A stretch of DNA of 11,353 bases from DAISJD01 sp036821645 (GTDB lineage Bacteria; Pseudomonadota; Alphaproteobacteria; ATCC43930; CGMCC-115725), in assembly GCA_036821645.1 (NCBI GenBank), contig DAISJD010000097.1:1-11353 (forward strand). The letters are read 5' to 3'. The stretch's first letter is position 1; each line of letters opens with the position of its first letter. The position numbers and the translations under genes are program-made. The notes under the pieces were generated by a model that was not told the origin of the DNA, did no database searches, and saw only the letters and a program-made list of their open reading frames with translations. Below, piece after piece: positions 1 through 7,132 of the stretch.

Positions 1-2
1 TT

Positions 3-416
3 CCCGTGCCCCAGGCGGCACCCCCCGTCCCGCAATTGGCCCAAGTGCCGCGACCGGCAGGGGCCACACCGCCTGCGGGCAAGCGCACGAAGTCGGCCCA
101 GGTGGCGCGCCTTGCCTTCGGTCCGGGGACGAACGGCCTGACCGATGAGGCCTTGGTGCAACTTCAGGCGGTGCCTGCCCTCCATACCCAATATGGCGGT
201 ATCGTGCGTGTGGTCGGCTATGCGAGCCCGGCCCCCGGTGCCGATCCCGCAGGGGCCCAGCTCGCGGCGTTTCAGGCGGCGTTGGAACGGGCCAATCTGG
301 TTAAGGACACCTTGACGAAGTCGGGCATCCCGGCGGCGGAAATCCTGACCGAAGCCGCCCCGGTCCAGGCGAATGGGCGTAATGCCGACCGCACCGATAT
401 CTATGTCGAGTATTGA
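3..416 (+). CDS. C-terminal part of an OmpA-like domain protein (5' end outside window)
   Basis: The frame is open from the left edge, so the gene starts upstream; no convincing start or ribosome site lies inside the window. The visible 138 codons begin with a Pro/Ala-rich linker (about residues 1-30). A compact domain follows with a beta strand (IVRVVGYASP), a long amphipathic helix (QAALERANLVKDTLTKSGI) and the ending GRNADRTDIYVEY. That layout of strand, helix carrying a 'RA..V...L...GI' pattern, and terminal 'NR..I.V' strand is the one seen in OmpA/MotB-type peptidoglycan-binding domains. The match is loose: the usual GHTD motif is replaced by GYAS. The likely role is envelope anchoring, but this is inference. 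The stop lies 3 nt before the hom start, so the two are probably co-transcribed. Confidence 0.55.
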   Translation, partial: PVPQAAPPVPQLAQVPRPAGATPPAGKRTKSAQVARLAFGPGTNGLTDEALVQLQAVPALHTQYGGIVRVVGYASPAPGADPAGAQLAAFQAALERANLVKDTLTKSGIPAAEILTEAAPVQANGRNADRTDIYVEY

Positions 417-419
417 GCG

Positions 420-1712
420 ATGCGGGATGGGAAGAAATCGCCCTTGCGCGTCGCCGTTGCGGGCTTGGGCACGGTCGGGGTCGGCACGATCGAGATTTTG
501 ACGCGCAATCGTGCGCTGATCAGTGCGAGGGCCGGCCGCGATATCGATATCGTGGCCGTCTCGGCCCGCGATCCCGGCCGCGATCGCGGGATCGATTTTT
601 CGGGTATGCGTTGGTTTTCCGATGCGGTAGCCATGGCGGCGGCCCCGGATATCGATGTCGTGGCCGAACTTATCGGCGGCAGCGACGGGGTGGCCTTGGC
701 CGTGGTCGAAACGGCGATCCGCCACGGTCGTTCGGTCGTCACGGCCAACAAGGCCCTTCTTGCCCATCATGCCGATCCCTTGACCCGCCTTGCCCGTCAG
801 CATGGTGCGGCCCTCGCGATCGAGGCCTCGGTTGCGGGCGGTATTCCGATTATGAAGGGGCTGGGCGGCGGTCTTGCCGCCAATCGGTTTGAACGTGTGT
901 GCGGGATTTTGAACGGCACCTGCAATTACATCTTGACCCAAATGCGCGAAACCGGCCGGGATTTTGCCGGTGTTCTGGCCGAAGCGCAGGCATTGGGCTA
1001 TGCCGAGGCCGATCCCACGTTGGATATCGACGGGCACGATACGGCCCACAAGCTCGCCTTGCTGGCGGCGGTGGCCTTCGATATGCCGGTCGATCTCGCC
1101 AGCGTTCACGTCGAGGGAATTCGAGCGATTTCGCCCCTCGACATTCAATATGCCGAAGATTTGGGGTATCGGATCAAGCTGTTGGGCACGGCACACCGGA
1201 CCCCGCGCGGGATCGAGCAACGGGTACATCCGACCATGGTTGCGAAATCGAACCCGCTTGCTCATGTCGATGGCGTGGATAATGCCGTCGTCGTGACCGG
1301 CGATGCGGTCGGGCGCGTGATGTTCCAAGGGCGTGGGGCGGGGGCTGGACCGACCGGTTCCGCCGTCGTGGCCGATCTCATCGATCTTGCCTCTGGTCAG
1401 GCGAAACAGTGGTTTGCCCGCACCGTGGACGGGCTTTCGGCGGTTTCCATTGCCGAACATGCCGGGGCCTGCTACGTGCGTCTCATGGTCCGCGACGAGC
1501 CGGGTGTGCTGGCCGATATGGCGGCCGAATTGCGCAACGAACGGGTTTCGGTCGAAGCCATGCGTCAGCCGCGTCATGCCTTGGAACGGGTCGTCCCGAT
1601 TGTTTTTACGACTCATCCCAGTCAAGAAGCCGCTTTGCAGCGGGCTTTGGGCCGGATTGCAACCCTACCGTCGATGGTAGAGCCGCCGCAGATGATCAGG
1701 ATCGATGCCTGA
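420..1712 (+). CDS. hom: Homoserine dehydrogenase with C-terminal ACT domain
   Basis: This cytoplasmic enzyme reduces aspartate semialdehyde to homoserine with NAD(P)H, the branch point towards threonine, methionine and isoleucine. The 430 residues are the usual length of the monofunctional bacterial form. An N-terminal Rossmann domain carries the dinucleotide loop AVAGLGTVGVG (about 13-23). VVTANKALLA (about 107-115) and NGTCNYIL (165-172) are family signatures. The segment LDIDGHDTAHKLALLA contains the lysine (K211) matching the catalytic lysine of the family. An ACT domain occupies about 352-425, starting at YVRLMVRDEPGVLADMA; in this family it mediates feedback inhibition by threonine. 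There is no fused aspartokinase. The ATG lies 3 nt after the previous stop, with only a weak GAG upstream, so translation may be coupled. Confidence 0.95.
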   Translation: MRDGKKSPLRVAVAGLGTVGVGTIEILTRNRALISARAGRDIDIVAVSARDPGRDRGIDFSGMRWFSDAVAMAAAPDIDVVAELIGGSDGVALAVVETAIRHGRSVVTANKALLAHHADPLTRLARQHGAALAIEASVAGGIPIMKGLGGGLAANRFERVCGILNGTCNYILTQMRETGRDFAGVLAEAQALGYAEADPTLDIDGHDTAHKLALLAAVAFDMPVDLASVHVEGIRAISPLDIQYAEDLGYRIKLLGTAHRTPRGIEQRVHPTMVAKSNPLAHVDGVDNAVVVTGDAVGRVMFQGRGAGAGPTGSAVVADLIDLASGQAKQWFARTVDGLSAVSIAEHAGACYVRLMVRDEPGVLADMAAELRNERVSVEAMRQPRHALERVVPIVFTTHPSQEAALQRALGRIATLPSMVEPPQMIRIDA

Positions 1713-1758
1713 GGGGCCTGAAAACCGACCACGCCGTCGCTTGCGGCATGACTGGGTT

Positions 1759-1775
1759 GAGAGGAAAGACTCTCG
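1759..1775 (+). promoter_or_regulatory. Ribosome-binding site in the loop of a small hairpin
   Basis: GAGAG (1759-1763) and CTCTC (1770-1774) are perfectly complementary and enclose the purine loop GAAAGA just before the ATG at 1776. The GAGGAAAG purine run (1761-1768) is the Shine-Dalgarno that fixes the start of the next gene. The 5-bp stem is weak and may have no regulatory meaning. Confidence 0.4.
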
Positions 1776-2222
1776 ATGAGGCTGGTCTTTACCAAGACGA
1801 ACGGCAAATATGACATTTTGCACGTGGAGCGGTCCGGTGAGGGTGTCGTGGCGATCCAATGCCCGAAACAGGGGATCATTCCGCATGATATGGTCCATTT
1901 TGCCGTGGAAACGGTCGTTCGGGCCGGGGGTTTTTTAACCCGGTTGACTGAGGGTGAAAGCCTTGCCGACACGATGGTGGGAACGGTAGAGGGCGATGCG
2001 GTGGAGGGTATCGTTCTGTGTCTTCAGGCGGAGCTCTGGTCGCAGCCGATGTCGGCGGAAGATTTTCTGGCAAGTTACTATGCGGCCTGCGAGGCCCGAG
2101 GTCATAGGGCTATCCCCCTATCGCAGGATGAGATCACGCTTCTTAGAACGTCGATTGCCGATTTAACCCATCGATGGGCCGCCGTTCCCGTGCAGGGGAC
2201 ATTGGTTTTGGACGATGCATAA
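1776..2222 (+). CDS. Unrecognised 148-residue conserved-looking protein between hom and glpX
   Basis: I do not recognise the family. The coding frame has the same G/C-rich third positions as its neighbours and a good ribosome site (GAGGAAAG, about 8 nt before ATG), so it is very likely a real gene. The protein starts MRLVFTKTNGKYDILHVERS, suggesting beta strands. A central segment, CPKQGIIPHDMVHFAVETVV, has an HDMVHFAVE helix. The C-terminal half looks helical (AEDFLASYYAACEARGH) and ends acidic. There is no signal peptide or membrane segment, so it is presumably cytosolic. The 63-nt gap to hom and 75-nt gap to glpX place it inside the hom-glpX-recJ cluster. A job in amino-acid or carbon metabolism is possible only by association. 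Confidence 0.8.
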   Translation: MRLVFTKTNGKYDILHVERSGEGVVAIQCPKQGIIPHDMVHFAVETVVRAGGFLTRLTEGESLADTMVGTVEGDAVEGIVLCLQAELWSQPMSAEDFLASYYAACEARGHRAIPLSQDEITLLRTSIADLTHRWAAVPVQGTLVLDDA

Positions 2223-2297
2223 AATGGGGTCGCGAAGGCGGTCTTTTTTTGTAGAGAATACGGTCGGCATTCCGGCCGTCGATAGGATGTTGAAAGA

Positions 2298-3281
2298 ATG
2301 AACGAAACGATGATGGATCGGAACCTCGCCCTTGAGGCGGTGCGCGTGACGGAATTGGCGGCCCTGGCCGCCGCCCGTCTGATGGGGCGAGGCGATGAAA
2401 AAGCAGCCGACCAGGCAGCCGTCGACGCGATGCGTACGGCCCTCAACGCGCTGGCCATCGATGGCACCGTCGTCATCGGCGAAGGCGAACGCGACGAGGC
2501 CCCGATGCTTTATATCGGGGAAAAGGTCGGCACGGGTCATGGACCCAAGATCGATATCGCCCTCGACCCGTTGGAAGGGACGACGATCACCGCCAAGGGG
2601 GGCATGAATGCGCTCGCCGTGATCGCCATGGCCGATGCGGGCGGGTTTTTGAACGCACCGGACGTTTACATGGATAAGATCGCGGTGGGTCCGGGGTTGC
2701 CGGACGGGATCGTGGATCTTGATGCGAGCCCGGCGGAAAATCTGAATAACCTGTCGAAGGCCAAGAATATTGCCGTCTCGGATTTGGTCGTCTGCATCCT
2801 GGATCGGCCGCGCCATGCCGATCTCATTGCCGCCGTACGCAGTGCGGGGGCCCGCATCATGTTGATTTCCGACGGTGACGTGTCCGGCGTCATTGCGGCC
2901 AGTATGCCGGATGCAGGGGTCGATCTTTATGTCGGGTCCGGCGGGGCACCGGAAGGGGTTTTGGCCGCCGCCGCCCTGCGCTGCATCGGCGGGCAAATGC
3001 AAGGGCGCCTCTTGTTCCGCAATGCCGACGAACGGGGCCGGGCGGAACGATGGGGCATTAGCGACCTCAATCGTAAATACGGCATGTTGGATCTTGCATC
3101 CGGCAATGTCATGTTCGCCGCCACCGGCGTCACCAACGGCAGCATGCTGAACGGGGTGCGCCGGGTGCCGGGCGGCGTCGTCACCCAGTCCATCGTCATG
3201 CGTTCGCAAAGCGGGACCGTGCGCACGGTGGAGGCCACCCATCGGTTCGATCGGAAACCGGAATGGGCGGCTTTTCTCTAA
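2298..3281 (+). CDS. glpX: Class II fructose-1,6-bisphosphatase (GlpX type)
   Basis: The enzyme removes the 1-phosphate of fructose-1,6-bisphosphate in gluconeogenesis; in autotrophic relatives the class can also hydrolyse sedoheptulose-1,7-bisphosphate. The 327-residue length is normal. Visible family motifs are the metal/substrate loop GEGERDEAPMLY (61-72), the lithium-sensitive phosphatase signature DIALDPLEGTT (86-96), SDGDVSG (191-197) and GSGGAPEGV (213-221). The chosen ATG begins MNETMMDRNLALE, typical for the family, where an aromatic or methionine residue followed by DRNLALE marks the first helix. AGGA at 2284-2287 is a plausible ribosome site. The gene lies 75 nt after the preceding one and 27 nt before recJ. 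Confidence 0.95.
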   Translation: MNETMMDRNLALEAVRVTELAALAAARLMGRGDEKAADQAAVDAMRTALNALAIDGTVVIGEGERDEAPMLYIGEKVGTGHGPKIDIALDPLEGTTITAKGGMNALAVIAMADAGGFLNAPDVYMDKIAVGPGLPDGIVDLDASPAENLNNLSKAKNIAVSDLVVCILDRPRHADLIAAVRSAGARIMLISDGDVSGVIAASMPDAGVDLYVGSGGAPEGVLAAAALRCIGGQMQGRLLFRNADERGRAERWGISDLNRKYGMLDLASGNVMFAATGVTNGSMLNGVRRVPGGVVTQSIVMRSQSGTVRTVEATHRFDRKPEWAAFL

Positions 3282-3308
3282 TCGATGCAGTGATGGGGGC
3301 GGCTTATC

Positions 3309-5114
3309 GTGGGGGGTGAGGCGGCGGACCGTGCCGCCAAATCCCCTGTGATTTTGGGGGTAACGCACTCCATCGATGGGCGGCGGTGGGTGCACAGGGG
3401 CGGCGATGACCGCATGGCGCTTGCCATTGCCCAGCGGCGCAATTTGCCCGATGTCATGGGGCGAATCATTGCCGCCCGCGTATCAGACCCGGACATGGTC
3501 GAGCGCTATCTCAATCCAACCTTGCGCGACGACCTGCCGGATCCGAGCCGTCTTGCCGATATGGACAGGGCGGCCGATCGGCTGGCCCGTGCCGTCATAG
3601 CCCGAGAATCGATTGCGATTTTCGGCGATTACGATGTGGATGGTGCGACCTCCTCCGCCCTGTTCGACCGGTATTTCCGCGCCCTTGGCATCATTGTGCG
3701 GCTTTACATCCCCGATCGGCTCACCGAAGGCTATGGGCCGAACGGTCCGGCCTTGCGGCACCTGCGGGAAGAAGGGGTGAGCCTCGTCGTTACCGTCGAT
3801 TGCGGCACCACAGCCCATGGGGCTCTCACCCAGGCGGCCGAGGTGGGGCTCGATGTCGTGGTGGTCGATCACCATGCGGCGGAGGCGAGCCTGCCGCCCC
3901 ATGCAGGGTTGGTCAATCCCAACAGGCTCGACGACGAGAGCGGTCAGGGGGTCTTGGCGGCGGTCGGGGTCAGTTTCCTCGTGGCAGTCGCAACCAATCG
4001 GGCCTTGCGGGCGGCGGGGTTTTTCGCCGATCGGCCCGAACCGGATCTGAAATCCCTTCTTGATCTCGTGGCCTTGGGCACCGTGTGCGATGTGGTTCCC
4101 CTGGTCGGGGTGAACCGGGCGCTGGTGACGCAGGGGTTGAAAATCATGGCCCAACGCCGCAATGCGGGGCTCGTCGCCTTGGCGGACAAGGCCGGGGTTT
4201 CCGAACGGATCGACGCCTATCATCTGGGCTATGTCTTGGGACCGCGGGTCAACGCCGGCGGGCGGGTCGGGAAATCCGATCTCGGCTGTCGTCTCTTGGC
4301 CTGCGACGACCCGGTCGTTGCGGCCGAGCTCGCTCAGACGCTGGATCTTTTGAACGGAGAACGGCGGGCGATCGAGGCGGCGGTTCTGGAACAGGCGATC
4401 GAACAGGTGGATCGGGTCCAGGATCACGGCCCGATCCTGATCGCAGAAGGCGAAGGTTGGCATCCGGGCGTGATCGGCATCGTCGCCGGTCGCTTGAAGG
4501 AACGCTATAACCGACCGGCCTGCGTGATTGCTTGGGAAAATGGCATCGGCAAGGCCTCGGGACGATCCGTGCCGGGCGTGGATCTTGGGGCCGCCATCAT
4601 CGCGGCCCGTCAAGCGGGCTATCTGGTGGCGGGCGGCGGCCATGCCATGGCGGCGGGCTTTACCGTGATGGCCGATCAGGCGGCGGGCCTCACGCAATTC
4701 CTGCGGCATCGCCTGACCCATCTGACCGCCGACCTCGACCTCACCCCGGAATTGGGGATCGACGGGGTGATGCAGGTGGCCGCCGCCACCCCCGATCTCG
4801 TCGCGCTGATTGCGAAACTCGGGCCGTTCGGGGCCGGTAACAGTGAACCGCGCTTCGTCCTGCCCCATTTGCGGGTGGTGAAGGCCGATGTGGTGGGGGC
4901 AAACCATGTCCGCGTGCTCTTCGCCCCGGCGGCGGGGACGGAAAAGCTCAAGGCGATGGCGTTTCGTGCGATGGAGGGGGCCCTTGGTCCCGCCTTGCTG
5001 CAATCGGGCGGGGCGGCGCTCCATGTCGCCGGGCATATCCGGGCCGATACCTGGCAGGGGCGCAATGGCGTGCAGCTCTTTATCGACGATATCGCCTTCG
5101 CCTATCAATCCTGA
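3309..5114 (+). CDS. recJ: Single-stranded-DNA-specific 5'-3' exonuclease RecJ
   Basis: RecJ degrades single-stranded DNA from the 5' end in recombination, mismatch repair and base-excision repair. The 601 residues are in the usual range. The DHH phosphoesterase domain shows motif I FGDYDVDGATS (105-115), DCGTT (164-168), the name-giving DHH (187-189) and GTVCDVVPL (257-265). The DHHA1 part has HPGVIGIVAGRLKERY (385-400) and GGGHAMAAGF (442-451). A C-terminal OB-like domain covers about 484-600. The start is GTG, preceded by a G-rich run at 3295-3299. The N-terminal text (ILGVTHSIDGRRW) resembles that of alphaproteobacterial RecJ proteins, supporting this start, though an in-frame start a few codons away cannot be excluded. 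It follows glpX closely and is probably the last gene of the cluster. Confidence 0.95.
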   Translation: MGGEAADRAAKSPVILGVTHSIDGRRWVHRGGDDRMALAIAQRRNLPDVMGRIIAARVSDPDMVERYLNPTLRDDLPDPSRLADMDRAADRLARAVIARESIAIFGDYDVDGATSSALFDRYFRALGIIVRLYIPDRLTEGYGPNGPALRHLREEGVSLVVTVDCGTTAHGALTQAAEVGLDVVVVDHHAAEASLPPHAGLVNPNRLDDESGQGVLAAVGVSFLVAVATNRALRAAGFFADRPEPDLKSLLDLVALGTVCDVVPLVGVNRALVTQGLKIMAQRRNAGLVALADKAGVSERIDAYHLGYVLGPRVNAGGRVGKSDLGCRLLACDDPVVAAELAQTLDLLNGERRAIEAAVLEQAIEQVDRVQDHGPILIAEGEGWHPGVIGIVAGRLKERYNRPACVIAWENGIGKASGRSVPGVDLGAAIIAARQAGYLVAGGGHAMAAGFTVMADQAAGLTQFLRHRLTHLTADLDLTPELGIDGVMQVAAATPDLVALIAKLGPFGAGNSEPRFVLPHLRVVKADVVGANHVRVLFAPAAGTEKLKAMAFRAMEGALGPALLQSGGAALHVAGHIRADTWQGRNGVQLFIDDIAFAYQS

Positions 5115-5199
5115 AGGCCTGTACCCAGTGCTGCTGGAGCTATTTGCTTTACGCATGAAGGGTTTGTGCAAAAATTGCTGACATCGTGAAAAGAAACAC

Positions 5200-5228
5200 T
5201 TGCCAAGTCCGGCGAACCTGGGTAAAAC
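5200..5228 (+). promoter_or_regulatory. Putative sigma-70 promoter of the tRNA-Glu gene
   Basis: TTGCCA (5200-5205) and TAAAAC (5223-5228) are separated by 17 nt and lie about 25 nt before the tRNA 5' end. Each matches the consensus at most positions. The GC-rich stretch after the -10 (CGGGCTC) resembles the discriminator of growth-controlled stable RNA promoters. Confidence 0.45.
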
Positions 5229-5252
5229 CGGGCTCTGTTCTGCACCGCCTCA

Positions 5253-5328
5253 GTCCCCATCGTCTAGAGGCCTAGGACACCGCCCTTTCACGGCGGTAAC
5301 AGGGGTTCGAATCCCCTTGGGGACGCCA
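5253..5328 (+). tRNA. tRNA-Glu (anticodon UUC)
   Basis: The 76-nt cloverleaf is complete and includes an encoded CCA end. The acceptor stem GTCCCCA (5253-5259) pairs with TGGGGAC (5318-5324), followed by discriminator G and CCA. The anticodon stem CCGCC (5280-5284) pairs with GGCGG (5292-5296) around the loop CTTTCAC, placing anticodon TTC at 5287-5289, which reads GAA/GAG. The T arm is AGGGG-TTCGAAT-CCCCT. No duplicate of its 3' end is visible elsewhere in the window, so I cannot show it served as an attachment site, although the toxin island begins about 140 bp downstream. Confidence 0.97.
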
Positions 5329-5469
5329 AATTTCAGCGACTGGCTGGTTTGACTTCGGTTGCTTACCGTTTCGTGTGCTGGGCAATTTCCTGTCTATCTC
5401 GTATGTTTTCTATCTTTGGCTACGGCTGTTTATGCCTTCAGGCAATGGCGTGCGGCTGACGATTGCCTT
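5329..5469. other. Intergenic junction between tRNA-Glu and the immunity array
   Basis: No convincing gene lies here. A short inverted repeat, AGGCAAT (5440-5446) and ATTGCCT (5462-5468), sits at the edge of the array. It could end the leftward immunity transcript, but no T tract follows on that strand. The 351-bp repeat homology stops at about 5470. Confidence 0.5.
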
Positions 5470-5473
5470 TCAT
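5438..5473 (-). pseudogene. Start-codon stub of a lost fifth immunity gene
   Basis: The inter-gene spacer of the array, its ribosome site and the codons ATG AAA G recur here with the start at 5473, exactly 351 bp from the next start. The sequence then departs from the family and reaches a stop after 11 codons (MKGNRQPHAIA). This marks where the array was cut off, or where it joined the tRNA-side chromosome. It is unlikely to make a functional product. Confidence 0.55.
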
Positions 5474-5524
5474 GTTCCTTGGCCGATCTATGCTGGTGAC
5501 AAACCATCTGTGGTCCTGGATATA

Positions 5525-5824
5525 TCAGCGAAGATCGATCGAATCCGGTCCCCTGACTTCAACCCATTCCGTCACCCCTAATTCACGAGAGAGGGTTTCC
5601 AGTATCAGGGACTTATTGAGGTTTGTGCCTTCGGGGAAGTAAGCAACGAGGCCAGTGACGCCGGAATCCCAGGTAACATTTTTTTTCACTCCGATGAATC
5701 TGCCTTCATCGCTTTCTATGTAAAATAAGAAAACACACCAGATATCGTCGCTAAGGCGATAGCAGCCTTCAATGAAATACATGAATTCATGCATTTCAAG
5801 ATCGAATGTGATTTCAGCTTTCAT
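5525..5824 (-). CDS. Putative immunity protein, array copy 4
   Basis: This 99-residue acidic protein is one of four paralogues in the island. It starts MKAEITFDLEMHEFMYFIEG and ends WVEVRGPDSIDLR. The core CYRLSDDIWCVF and the block TNLNKSLILETLSRELGVTEW are shared with the other copies. It differs mainly around residues 9-17, 35-41 and 60-63. It lacks a signal peptide or membrane segment, so it should act in the cytosol. I infer immunity because a paralogue directly follows a toxin-like gene with overlapping codons, and because tandem immunity paralogues are typical of polymorphic toxin loci. No toxin is adjacent to this copy, so it may protect against a toxin made by relatives. The start is preceded by AAAGGAAA. 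The family is not one I can name. Confidence 0.75.
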   Translation of the reverse strand: MKAEITFDLEMHEFMYFIEGCYRLSDDIWCVFLFYIESDEGRFIGVKKNVTWDSGVTGLVAYFPEGTNLNKSLILETLSRELGVTEWVEVRGPDSIDLR

Positions 5825-5875
5825 TTTCCTTTGCCGATCTATGCTGGTGACAAACCATCTATGGTGCCGGATAGA

Positions 5876-6175
5876 TCAGCGAAGATCGATCGAATCCGGT
5901 CCCCTGACTTCAACCCATTCCGTCACCCCTAATTCACGAGAGAGGGTTTCCAGTATCAGGGCCTTATTGAGGTTTGTGCCTTCCGGGAAGAAGGCATTGA
6001 GGCCCGTGACACCGGAATCCCAGACGAGATTTTTTTTGATGCCGATGAACTCGCCTTCTTCTGGACATACATAGAAGAAAAAGACACACCAGATGTTGTC
6101 GCTAAGACGATAACAGCCCTCAGCGGCTGGCATAAATTCGTGCATTACAAGATCGAATGTAATTTCAGCTTTCAT
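5876..6175 (-). CDS. Putative immunity protein, array copy 3
   Basis: A 99-residue paralogue of copy 4, separated from it by the 51-nt spacer. It starts MKAEITFDLVMHEFMPAAEG. The variable patch around residues 35-41 reads VCPEEGE instead of IESDEGR, and residues 60-63 are NAFF. From residue 66 onward it is nearly identical to the other copies, also at DNA level. It has its own ribosome site (AGGAAAG before the ATG) and no cognate toxin tip beside it, so an orphan-immunity role is the best guess. It is probably transcribed from the same leftward message as copies 2 and 4. Confidence 0.75.
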   Translation of the reverse strand: MKAEITFDLVMHEFMPAAEGCYRLSDNIWCVFFFYVCPEEGEFIGIKKNLVWDSGVTGLNAFFPEGTNLNKALILETLSRELGVTEWVEVRGPDSIDLR

Positions 6176-6226
6176 CTTTCCTGCCTGATCTATGCTGGTG
6201 ACAAACCATCTATGGTGCCGGATAGA

Positions 6227-6526
6227 TCAGCGAAGATTGATCGAATCCGGTCCTCTGACTTCAACCCATTCCGTGACGCCTAATTCTCGCGATAGGGTTT
6301 CCAGCACGAGCGCCTTATTGAGATTGGTTCCAGGAGGTAGAAGTACATTCAGTCCAGTGACGCCTGAATCCCACACGAGGTTTTTTTCGACTCCAATAAA
6401 ATCATTACTTTTTCTTCGAACGTAAAAGATAAAAACGCACCAAATATTATCGCTCAGGCGATAACAACCTTCCGCAAAGTCCATGTAATCTGACATTTCA
6501 AGGTCGAACGTGATTTCAGCTTTCAT
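6227..6526 (-). CDS. Putative immunity protein, array copy 2, coupled to the orphan toxin tip
   Basis: A 99-residue paralogue starting MKAEITFDLEMSDYMDFAEG. Its ATG overlaps the stop of the truncated toxin copy (ATGA, 6526-6523), exactly as copy 1 overlaps the full toxin gene. It is therefore the presumed partner of the second tip. The patch around residues 35-41 is basic (VRRKSND), in contrast to the acidic patch of the other copies. The tip it accompanies also differs by charged residues, which fits partner-specific recognition. The segment LLPPGTNLN replaces the FPEG or LPEG of the other copies. Confidence 0.78.
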   Translation of the reverse strand: MKAEITFDLEMSDYMDFAEGCYRLSDNIWCVFIFYVRRKSNDFIGVEKNLVWDSGVTGLNVLLPPGTNLNKALVLETLSRELGVTEWVEVRGPDSINLR

Positions 6527-7116
6527 CTTCCCTGCCTGCTTGATGGTTTGATCGTGCCAAAATGGCCAGAGATCGGATCATAGTTGACCGAGTACCTAGT
6601 TTCTTTGCCGAACTCATCCCTAAATTCAGCATAATAACGCCCTTGGAGTGGGCCGAGAGAAGGGTCGGAGTCCTGATTTGATGACATTTTGTGAGGACCT
6701 GTTACACTGATAACGCGTCCCCCGGTATTTTCGCGATATTGTATTTCAGTTTCGATCCGATCGCGCAAGCCGCTTATTTTCGCGTCGTAATCTTCGATTT
6801 TATCTTGTAATTCTGGATCTATTTTCGTGGTTTCTTCCATGATCTCGAATTCGAGATCGCGGATCATGGTTTCTTGTCGGTCGATATCCTGTTCGGTCGG
6901 GACGGCGTTGGGGGCGGATAGGATGGCGTAGGGGGCGCGTTTGGGGCCGTGGGTGATTGCGTTTCGGGTGCGGATCAGGCTATTGATTCGGTTGATTTGG
7001 TCGTAGAACCGATCGATGCGTTCCTCTGCGAAATCATCGGCTTCGTCCGGGATGATGCCACCGGTGCGCCGGTTGATGCGCGGTCCGCCACCACCACCTT
7101 GCCTCGCTATCGGGAT
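6523..7116 (-). pseudogene. Orphan C-terminal half of the toxin (no promoter, no start, no N-terminal domain)
   Basis: The frame is open from a TAG at 7117-7119 down to the stop at 6523. Homology to the intact toxin begins at the Gly-rich linker (about 7105, GGGGGPRINRRTGG) and runs to the end at a constant offset of 1137 bp without indels. The first ATG in frame (6867) corresponds to Met261 inside the coiled coil of the intact protein and has no good ribosome site. The tip differs from the intact toxin at a few residues (ISVTGPHK, YYAEFRDEF, KETRYSVNY). It may be a silent cassette that could recombine onto the full gene, in the manner of orphan CdiA-CT or Rhs tips, or simply a decaying duplicate. 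A 114-residue internal product from 6867 cannot be ruled out. Confidence 0.8.
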
Positions 7117-7132
7117 CTAGGGGCGGTGCTGG

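Larger units (their letters stand above)
5470..6526 (-). repeat. Tandem array of three 351-bp units, each an immunity gene plus 51-bp spacer
   Basis: Start codons at 6526, 6175 and 5824, and the stub start at 5473, are each 351 bp apart. Every unit is a 300-bp gene (stop included) and a 51-bp spacer, with no net insertion or deletion between units. The spacer carries GATCTAT and ATAGATC as an inverted pair (5836-5842/5871-5877 and 6187-6193/6222-6228); in the first unit the right arm has one change. The exact period points to unequal crossing-over or replication slippage as the source. Confidence 0.9.

Noticed and set aside
2163..3395. Long minus-strand frame (410 codons) opposite glpX
   Set aside because: It is a shadow of the GC-rich third positions of glpX: His/Arg/Pro-rich translation, no family features, and glpX is unmistakable on the other strand.
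3483..5171. Long minus-strand frame (562 codons) opposite recJ
   Set aside because: Composition is that of an antisense shadow and recJ motifs are complete on the plus strand.
5253..5328. tRNA-Glu 3' end as an integration (att) site for the island
   Set aside because: I looked for a second copy of the TTCGAATCCCC / GGGGACGCCA segment elsewhere in the window and found none; no integrase gene is present.
5375..5581. 68-codon plus-strand frame after the tRNA
   Set aside because: It runs across the edge of the immunity repeat into the antisense of copy 4 and has no ribosome site.
5825..5875. Immunity spacers as integron attC sites
   Set aside because: The inverted arms lack the conserved RYYYAAC / GTTRRRY core pair, the spacing is exact tandem rather than cassette-like, and no integrase is seen.
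5772..6425. Plus-strand frames repeated opposite the immunity genes
   Set aside because: They recur only because the minus-strand genes are duplicated; no ribosome sites, and their ends do not respect repeat boundaries.
5470..6526. CRISPR array
   Set aside because: The period is 351 bp and the repeated part is protein coding, not short repeats with unique spacers.
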